Below, one piece after another: positions 1 to 5,429 of a stretch of DNA of 18,796 nt. Each line of letters begins with the position of its first letter. Within the stretch, counting starts at the first letter, position 1. This DNA comes from JAISST01 sp050434145 (GTDB lineage Bacteria; Fusobacteriota; Fusobacteriia; Fusobacteriales; Fusobacteriaceae): NCBI RefSeq assembly GCF_050434145.1, contig NZ_JBNPVX010000047.1:1-18796 (forward strand). Reading direction: 5' to 3'. Both the position numbers and the translations under genes were made by a program. Below the pieces are notes generated by a model, which was not told the origin of the DNA, made no database searches, and saw nothing but the letters and a program-made list of their open reading frames with translations.

Positions 1-54
1 AGCATGCGGCTGTTAACCGCAGTGTCGCAGGTTCAAGTCCTGCAGGAAGCGCCA
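1..54 (+). tRNA. tRNA-Asn (GTT), 5' part outside window
   Basis: The 3' part of a tRNA is visible. The anticodon stem 5-9/17-21 (TGCGG/CCGCA) encloses loop CTGTTAA with anticodon GTT at 12-14. The T stem 27-31/39-43 (GCAGG/CCTGC) encloses the canonical TTCAAGT loop. The 3' acceptor strand is 44-50, the discriminator is G51 and CCA is encoded at 52-54. GTT reads Asn codons, and a G discriminator fits bacterial tRNA-Asn. The D arm and 5' acceptor strand lie before the window start. Confidence 0.93.
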
Positions 55-64
55 TAAGAGATGT

Positions 65-95
65 AAGCAATGGATGAATGTCTGTTGCTTTTTTT
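65..95 (+). terminator. Probable intrinsic terminator after tRNA-Asn
   Basis: AAGCAA (65-70) can pair with TTGCTT (85-90) around a 14-nt loop, followed directly by TTTTT (91-95). The stem is short with only two G-C pairs, so this is a modest candidate. Its place 10 nt after the encoded CCA fits a tRNA terminator. Confidence 0.4.
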
Positions 96-175
96 GCTTA
101 TCACATTTATATTAGCATTAAAGCAGATTTTTTTAGAATGTATAATACTTTTCTATAAGTTTTATTTTTTCATTG

Positions 176-844
176 TTAAATAATATTTTCTTTTATGAGG
201 GTAAATGAATTTTTCTTGTATATAATTATTTTTTCTTTTTGCATTTTACTTAATTCATGGGATAATGCACTTCTTTCGACAGAAAGATAATCAGCTAATT
301 GTTGTCTAGAAAACGGGATTTCAAAAGATAAAGAATTTTTCTTAGTTGCTTCATATGAGAAAAATCTCATTAATCTTTCTCTGATAAGTTTTGGAGTAAT
401 AACTGATATTTTTCTAGTTAGAGCAAGATTTTTGGTAGCCAAAATTTTTAAGATATTTTTCATAAGAATATTATGAAAAATGCAAGAGTTTTGGCAGATA
501 TTAATTATTTTGTTAGTATCTATAAATAAAATTTTGCAATCTTCAATTGCAATTACATCTACCATCAAGGGTTCGCTTTCTGTACAGGCATATGCTTCAG
601 CAAATATTTCTCCCTCGCCAATGTGGGAAATTATATTTTGATTACCCCATAAATCACTTTGGATTATATTTATTGCACCTTCAAGGAGAATACCAGCTGT
701 TTTAGTTCTATCTCCATTTTGAAAAATAAAATTTTCTTTTTTAAAAAATTTGATTTTACCTTGGAGACAATTTATAGCAGGAATTATTTCTTCTTTTTTT
801 ATTCCATTGAAAAGATCACTTTTGGACAATATTTTTGTATCCAT
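176..844 (-). CDS. Crp/Fnr-family transcriptional regulator, HcpR-like
   Basis: A 222-aa DNA-binding regulator of the Crp/Fnr superfamily. The N-terminal two thirds form a cyclic-nucleotide-binding-like beta-roll, with the typical tracts GILLEGAINI and IGEGEIFAEA. A C-terminal winged helix-turn-helix contains FSRQQLADYLSVERSALSHE, where SVERSALSHEL is the expected recognition helix. It lacks the N-terminal Cys cluster of classical Fnr, so it is not an obvious direct oxygen sensor. The ATG at 844 is chosen because GAGG precedes it at proper spacing; an in-frame TTG at 865 lies inside a palindrome and is less likely. It is divergent from an iron-sulfur protein gene, an arrangement known for HcpR and its target frdX in anaerobes. 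Assignment to HcpR is inferred from context only. A promoter (886-914) and a downstream palindrome (858-872) suggest autoregulation. Confidence 0.88.
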   Translation of the reverse strand: MDTKILSKSDLFNGIKKEEIIPAINCLQGKIKFFKKENFIFQNGDRTKTAGILLEGAINIIQSDLWGNQNIISHIGEGEIFAEAYACTESEPLMVDVIAIEDCKILFIDTNKIINICQNSCIFHNILMKNILKILATKNLALTRKISVITPKLIRERLMRFFSYEATKKNSLSFEIPFSRQQLADYLSVERSALSHELSKMQKEKIIIYKKNSFTLIKENII

Positions 845-857
845 TATTTCCTCACTT

Positions 858-872
858 TGTTGCAAGGCAACA
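858..872. promoter_or_regulatory. Candidate operator in the regulator leader
   Basis: Perfect inverted repeat TGTTGC-AAG-GCAACA. It shares the TGTTG...CAACA half-sites with the palindrome at 984-999. It lies between the predicted transcription start (about 879) and the ATG at 844 of the minus-strand regulator gene. That position suits repression by the gene's own product (inference). Confidence 0.55.
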
Positions 873-885
873 TTAATTTTATATT

Positions 886-914
886 ATTATATAATTTTTA
901 TGTCCTATTTTCAA
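886..914 (-). promoter_or_regulatory. Sigma-70-type promoter of the Crp/Fnr gene
   Basis: On the minus strand, TTGAAA (914-909) and TATAAT (891-886) are separated by 17 nt, a near-consensus promoter. The predicted start is near 879, giving a leader of about 35 nt before the ATG at 844. Confidence 0.6.
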
Positions 915-983
915 TAGTTTAAATAATTTCTTATTTCTGTATATAAATTTATATATTATATATTATAAAAATTATTTTCTAAA

Positions 984-999
984 TGTTGTTTTAACAACA
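984..999. promoter_or_regulatory. Candidate Crp/Fnr operator upstream of the ferredoxin gene
   Basis: Perfect 7-bp inverted repeat TGTTGTT-TT-AACAACA, i.e. TGTTG-N6-CAACA, the same geometry as the Crp site TGTGA-N6-TCACA. Its centre (991.5) is about -41.5 from the start predicted from the -10 box at 1021-1026. That is the class-II activator position, covering a poor -35 region. Assignment to the neighbouring regulator is inferred. Confidence 0.6.
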
Positions 1000-1020
1000 G
1001 ACTTATTTTTAGTAATGACA

Positions 1021-1031
1021 TATAATATAAT
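1021..1031 (+). promoter_or_regulatory. -10 region of the 4Fe-4S protein gene
   Basis: Two overlapping TATAAT hexamers (1021-1026 and 1026-1031). No good -35 lies 17 nt upstream; CAGACT at 998-1003 matches only three of six positions. This suggests dependence on an activator bound at 984-999. Confidence 0.5.
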
Positions 1032-1111
1032 TGTAGTTGCTAAAAGTGATGAAGATTTAAATTTAGAAAGATTGTAATCTATAGTTTGATGTTTGTAAGG
1101 AGGGTATTGCA

Positions 1112-1828
1112 TTGATTAGGAAAATAATCGAAATAAATCAAGAAAAATGTAATGGATGTAGGTTATGCGTAGATGCATGTCATGAAGGTGCTATTGGGAT
1201 AGTGGATGGAAAGGCAACATTACTTCGTGATGATTATTGTGATGGATTAGGAGATTGTCTTCCTGTATGTCCAACTGGTGCAATAAAATTTGTAGAGCGT
1301 GAAGCAGATGAATTTAATAAGGAGGCAGTTATGGAAAATATGAAAAAGAAAATGGAAAGTACTCACGAAGGGACATTAGCTTGTGGATGCTCAGGTACTA
1401 CTTCCAAAGAATTTCAAAGAGATGAAGAAGAACATATTGTGAGTTCCTCAGAGGGGTTTAAGAGTAAATTGAAACAATGGCCAGTTCAGATACAGTTAGT
1501 ACCAGTTAATGCACCTTATTTTCAAAATAAAAGCCTTTTGATTGCTGCTGACTGTACAGCATATGCTTATGGAAATTTTCATAATGAATTTATGAAAGGA
1601 AAAATAACTCTTGTTGGCTGTCCTAAGCTTGATAGTGTGGATTATACTGAGAAATTAACTGAAATTATAAAAAATAATGATGTTAAAAGTGTTACAGTAG
1701 TTAGGATGGAAGTACCTTGCTGTGGTGGAATAGAAAGTGCAGTGAAGAATGCATTAATAGCAAGTGGTAAATTTATTCCATGGCAAGTAGTAACTATTAC
1801 CACCGATGGGAAAATATTGGAAGATTAA
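1112..1828 (+). CDS. 4Fe-4S ferredoxin-type protein, FrdX-like
   Basis: A 238-aa cytoplasmic iron-sulfur protein. The N-terminal bacterial ferredoxin domain (about 5-60) carries C13-x2-C16-x2-C19-x3-C23. A second motif, CDGLGDCLPVCP (C43, C49, C53), has Leu46 where the usual second Cys would be. After a charged linker (62-85) comes LACGC (C91, C93). The rest resembles a Cys-bearing domain with AADCTAY (C148), VGCPKLD (C170) and PCCGG (C203, C204). This long form is typical of proteins linked to hybrid-cluster protein in anaerobes. A role in electron transfer or nitrosative-stress defence is inferred from that family and from the divergent Crp/Fnr gene. The start is TTG at 1112, fixed by a strong AAGGAGG at 1098-1104; no ATG fits. 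No hcp gene is in the window. Confidence 0.88.
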   Translation: MIRKIIEINQEKCNGCRLCVDACHEGAIGIVDGKATLLRDDYCDGLGDCLPVCPTGAIKFVEREADEFNKEAVMENMKKKMESTHEGTLACGCSGTTSKEFQRDEEEHIVSSSEGFKSKLKQWPVQIQLVPVNAPYFQNKSLLIAADCTAYAYGNFHNEFMKGKITLVGCPKLDSVDYTEKLTEIIKNNDVKSVTVVRMEVPCCGGIESAVKNALIASGKFIPWQVVTITTDGKILED

Positions 1829-1883
1829 TAAACAATATTTTATGAAGATAGTAAGATACTTGGATTTTCCAAATAAAATGTGT

Positions 1884-1923
1884 AAAAAATAAAAGCATCT
1901 AGATAAAAATTTCTAGGTGCTTT
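1884..1923 (-). terminator. Intrinsic terminator ending the MORN_2 array, between convergent units
   Basis: A 12-bp stem (1892-1903 with 1912-1923, one G-U pair) encloses an 8-nt loop. Read on the minus strand it is followed by TATTTTTT, a good U-rich tail, so it should stop leftward transcripts of the long array. On the plus strand the tail is poor (AGTTGTAT), so it may only partly serve the ferredoxin gene, which ends 63 nt upstream of the stem. Confidence 0.65.
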
Positions 1924-2093
1924 AGTTGTATATGGAAATCAAGAGATATCATCAAAATAGATTTTAAATTGATAAATTTGCAATATGTGACGAATAATAA
2001 CTGAAGAAAATTGTAATTATGCTGTATATGTAGAAAATAGATATAATAAAAGTGATTAAATACCATCTATTTGTAAAAATATATGGAGCATAT

Positions 2094-2410
2094 TCATCTG
2101 TTTCTGGTGTATGTTTCATTATTTATATCAATAAATAAAGTTTTGCTTCATTAATAATTTTATAAAGTATTTTACAATCATTTTGAGCCACTATAAATGG
2201 TCTGATATAGTATGATTCAAAGCAAAGATTAATATAATTAATAATTTTTTGTGGACCATACAAATAACCATGATTGTAAGTAGAGATATTTGTTCCTCCT
2301 TGGAGAATTTTAGATTTATTTTAAGTTATTATTTTATAATAGCTAAAAACGTTGGAGTTATATGCTAATAGAAATATTATTGGAATAAAAAGAAATGTAA
2401 GTTTTTTCAT
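2094..2410 (-). pseudogene. Remnant of a MORN_2 four-span membrane protein gene
   Basis: An ATG at 2410 starts a 29-codon signal peptide, MKKLTFLFIPIIFLLAY..., ending SYYKIIT, then TAA at 2321-2323. YYKII also follows the signal peptide of the intact-start paralogue at 13681. Beyond the stop the same frame continues with HGYLYGPQ...FESYYIRPF and INEAK. After a one-base slip in an AAAA run comes TLFIDINNETYTRNR. These align in order with NGFLHGQQ...FETTYDVGNNIGPF and AKTFIMDINGNKYNEEE near the C-terminus of the paralogue at 11190-12590. The remnant therefore joins a signal peptide to the C-terminal cytoplasmic module, having lost all repeats and three spans. No later C-terminal sequence is recognisable down to 1924. 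It is the last, leftmost member of the array. Confidence 0.7.
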
Positions 2411-2484
2411 TGCTGTCCTATAAATTTTATATAAATGAAATTGGCTTGTATTGTTTTGAAATTAAAAATAAAATTATTATATAG

Positions 2485-3014
2485 CTAACATTTCACTAGA
2501 TATGAATATTGAAATATAAAAATATAACCAATTATAATAAAAGTAGCTAAAATGATAGCTGTAATCATCCAGAAATAAGGATATTTTTCATCATGGAAAA
2601 AAGATGTATCTTCTGGCAAATTATTAGGATCAATTTTTAATTCTTTCAATAGTGTAAAAAATATTTTTTCTTTTTCTTTACTCAGATTAAGTTTATTATC
2701 TTGAGAAATATTGGATAATTTAGCTTGTTTTATAAAAAGACTTTGCTCTTTTGGCGAATAAGTTACTTGATTTATTTTTAGAATATATTCTCCATTTTTA
2801 ATATAAATAGAATATATGAATTTGTTAGAATCATTATACATATTAAAAGGACCTATATTTTTTCCATCTTTATAATATGTGGTCATGCATTTTGAGCCAT
2901 TTTCATGGTAGTAAATTTGTTTATTGTCTAATACTCCATTTTTAAAATTTAATTCTTTTTTTCCTAAAATTATTTTTCCGTTAAATTTTTCACTCTTTTG
3001 ATTAATGATATTTT
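2485..3014 (-). pseudogene. Detached C-terminal part of the frameshifted MORN_2 membrane protein
   Basis: This reading frame carries the conserved C-terminal cytoplasmic module and last membrane span missing from the 767-aa frame upstream. Seen in order: KNIINQKSEKFNGKI, FKNGVLDNKQ, YYKDGKNIGPF, YILKINQVTY, LNLSKEKEKIFFTLLKEL, then a hydrophobic span (FWMITAIILATFIIIGYIF) and a short tail. The order and residues match 741-912 of the 932-aa paralogue (SQNIIVKDSNNFTGSI, YKNGVLDGNQ, GINIGPF). The only in-frame ATG (2886) has no ribosome binding site and falls inside the conserved module, so independent translation is unlikely. Restoring one A in the run at 3011-3017 joins this to 2970-5273 as a single 929-aa protein. 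Confidence 0.75.
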
Positions 3015-5273
3015 TTTGAAGTCAAATTTCAAATTAGATATTTTTAATATTTCATCAAGAAATAAGTTTGATATTTTACACAATAGAAAATCAAATGAAA
3101 TCTGTTCTTTCACCACTGATAGTTGTAATCTGTAAATTACACTTAGAAATAAAATAATTAAAAATAAAATATTAAAAATTAGAATTCTTAATGTTCCCCA
3201 AATACTGGTAATAATAGTTGCATATATAAATCCTGAATAAATTATGGATATAATAATTAATTTTTTCACTGATGGATAATATGGTTTTTGTTCAATATTT
3301 TCTAAACACATTAGAGTGTTTTCTATATTTTTAGAATTAATATAATGTTTGATATTTATTTTTATATCATCATTAAGAATTATATTTTTTATTTTTAGGA
3401 TATTTTCTAAAAATTTATCAGTGAAAATATTTGTAAGGTTATTTTTGACACTATTATTGGCAATCATGTATTTATACAGTATATTTTCTCCTTTTTCTAT
3501 TATTGATATAGAATTAGTATTAATATAATTAAAATTATCAAATAATTTAAATGAAAGTGTATAATGAATGAAAAGATTTTTTTTGCTAATATGAACAATA
3601 TCTTTAATTTTATTTCTTTTTAATATTATAATTAAAAAAGCTGTAAATGCAAAAGGTATAAAGGACCAGATTATATTTTCTTGTATTGTAATGAAAATTG
3701 GAGATCTGAAATAATGCATTAGAGTGTATGTTATTAAGGATATTTTTTTTCCTTGTTTATTTTCGTTAAGGTAATATATATATGATGTGGAATTTACATA
3801 GTCCAATCGAAAGTTATATTCTCCATCATTTCGGTATTCTACTAGTCTAAATAAAGGGTAGTTGGTATAGGCAGCTGAATTTCCTTTTTTGATTTGCCAA
3901 CTCTCTGAAGAGAATGAATCACCCCATGACCCATTATAATTTATAAGGATAGATTCTCCAGTGACTATGCCATTTTCAAAATATGATCTTTCTTGTAATT
4001 TACCATCGCTATAGTTATATGCAGTGTATTCACCATGTTTTTCCCCATTTTTATAATTAGCTTTTTTTACCAAAGTGCCATCATCCAAGTAATGTTCAAG
4101 AGTAACTATAGAGTCATTCTTAAACTCTCTCAAATATTTGATATTCCCATTATAATGATACTCATTATTTTCTCCATGATGTTTATCATATATATAGTCA
4201 ATTTTTTCTTCAAGAGTTCCATTTTCTCTGAATAAAAAAGAAGTACCATGTTTTTTTCCGTTAAGGTAGAACGAATGTTCTTTCAGATTACCATTAGGGT
4301 AGTATAATAAAGAAATACCATGCTTCAAATCATTTTTATATTCTTCTACATACATGAAATTCCAAAAGTCATCAAGTTCCCAAAATAAGCCATCCTTTTT
4401 TCCCATGGAATGTTTTCCGACACGATAAAGTCTATTTGTATTAGAGTTTATTCGAGAGTATGAGAAATCATATCCATGTTGTATATTTTCATAATAGCCA
4501 TATGAAAATTTAAGTTCATTATTATAGTCATATCCTTCAAATTGACCAGTATTTATGCCATTAGTATAAACTGAAACATAATAACAAAAGTCATCTAAAG
4601 GATAATAGTAGCTTTTTCCTTGACAAAGTCCATCTATAAATTCTGATTTTTTTTTAATATTACCATTTTCATGATACTCTAGATACTCACCATGAAGTTT
4701 TCCATTATTATAATAAGATTTTTTTTGAAGATTTCCGTTTTCATAAAACAATGTAGATAAGCCATGTAAAAAATCATTTTTATATAGAAGATAAGAATAT
4801 CTTTTGCTGCTCTTATAAAAAGTAAAAGCAGCGCCTTCTCTTTTTCCTTTTTTGTATTTTCCAATTGTTCTTATTTTTCCATCACCATAATAAAAAATAA
4901 AACTACCATTTTTTATGCCATTTTCAAACATAATTTCATCTATTTGATTATCATCATAGTATAGATATGCAATACCACTATATGGAATGTCATCTTTGTA
5001 TAAGATACCACCTATCATATCAGCTTCGACCATCTGTAGGTGTCTATACTTAACTCTGTTTGAATTATTAGCTGCTGAAAAGACTTTGTCAAATGATTCT
5101 ACAGTATTGTCTTGAGATTTTTTTAGAGCATCATTTAGTAAATCAACAAAGAATTTTTTTTGTGACTCACCTATGAGTGAATTTTTTGGTACTTTATATG
5201 AATGATATTTTTTATTACTATATGTAATTGTGGAAAATATCATTATTAACAAAAAAAAGATTAGTTTTTTCAT
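2970..5273 (-). CDS. MORN_2/YwqK-repeat membrane protein, truncated by frameshift
   Basis: A 767-aa frame. The signal peptide covers about 1-19 (MKKLIFFLLIMIFSTITYS). It is followed by a helical stretch, then ILYKDDIPYSG, the family's start-of-domain motif. About twelve MORN_2-like units of the type ENGNLQKKSYYNNGKLHGEY follow to about residue 445. A juxtamembrane module (YNFRLDY...YLNENKQGKKIS, 486-511) and spans at about 533-551, 671-690 and 695-714 follow. The frame then leaves the family alignment at Lys753-Lys754, encoded by an A7 run (3011-3017), and stops 13 codons later. One extra A would give a 929-aa protein, close to the adjacent 932-aa paralogue. The product may be a three-span truncated protein, or full length if slippage or frameshifting occurs. 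GGAG lies 9 nt before the ATG. The 156-nt gap upstream holds no gene. Function is unknown; YwqK-type repeats occur in immunity or antitoxin proteins. Confidence 0.75.
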   Translation of the reverse strand: MKKLIFFLLIMIFSTITYSNKKYHSYKVPKNSLIGESQKKFFVDLLNDALKKSQDNTVESFDKVFSAANNSNRVKYRHLQMVEADMIGGILYKDDIPYSGIAYLYYDDNQIDEIMFENGIKNGSFIFYYGDGKIRTIGKYKKGKREGAAFTFYKSSKRYSYLLYKNDFLHGLSTLFYENGNLQKKSYYNNGKLHGEYLEYHENGNIKKKSEFIDGLCQGKSYYYPLDDFCYYVSVYTNGINTGQFEGYDYNNELKFSYGYYENIQHGYDFSYSRINSNTNRLYRVGKHSMGKKDGLFWELDDFWNFMYVEEYKNDLKHGISLLYYPNGNLKEHSFYLNGKKHGTSFLFRENGTLEEKIDYIYDKHHGENNEYHYNGNIKYLREFKNDSIVTLEHYLDDGTLVKKANYKNGEKHGEYTAYNYSDGKLQERSYFENGIVTGESILINYNGSWGDSFSSESWQIKKGNSAAYTNYPLFRLVEYRNDGEYNFRLDYVNSTSYIYYLNENKQGKKISLITYTLMHYFRSPIFITIQENIIWSFIPFAFTAFLIIILKRNKIKDIVHISKKNLFIHYTLSFKLFDNFNYINTNSISIIEKGENILYKYMIANNSVKNNLTNIFTDKFLENILKIKNIILNDDIKINIKHYINSKNIENTLMCLENIEQKPYYPSVKKLIIISIIYSGFIYATIITSIWGTLRILIFNILFLIILFLSVIYRLQLSVVKEQISFDFLLCKISNLFLDEILKISNLKFDFKKISLIKRVKNLTEK

Positions 5274-5429
5274 ATAAATTCTCCAATTAACCCAAATTTT
5301 AAAAATTGTAATGTAGCTATGGACATTTTTGTAACATAATTAGTATGATAAAACAAAATTAAAATTATCAATATAACATTCCAAACAATATTATGCTAAC
5401 TAAGCTCGGATATTTGATATTTTAAAAAA

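Noticed and set aside
659..922. Plus-strand open frame of 87 aa opposite the Crp/Fnr gene
   Set aside because: It is antisense to a well-supported regulator and runs through its promoter and operator region, with no ribosome binding site.
5274..5429. Internal promoter in the 156-nt gap upstream of the truncated member
   Set aside because: TTGATA is present on the minus strand, but no convincing -10 follows at suitable spacing.
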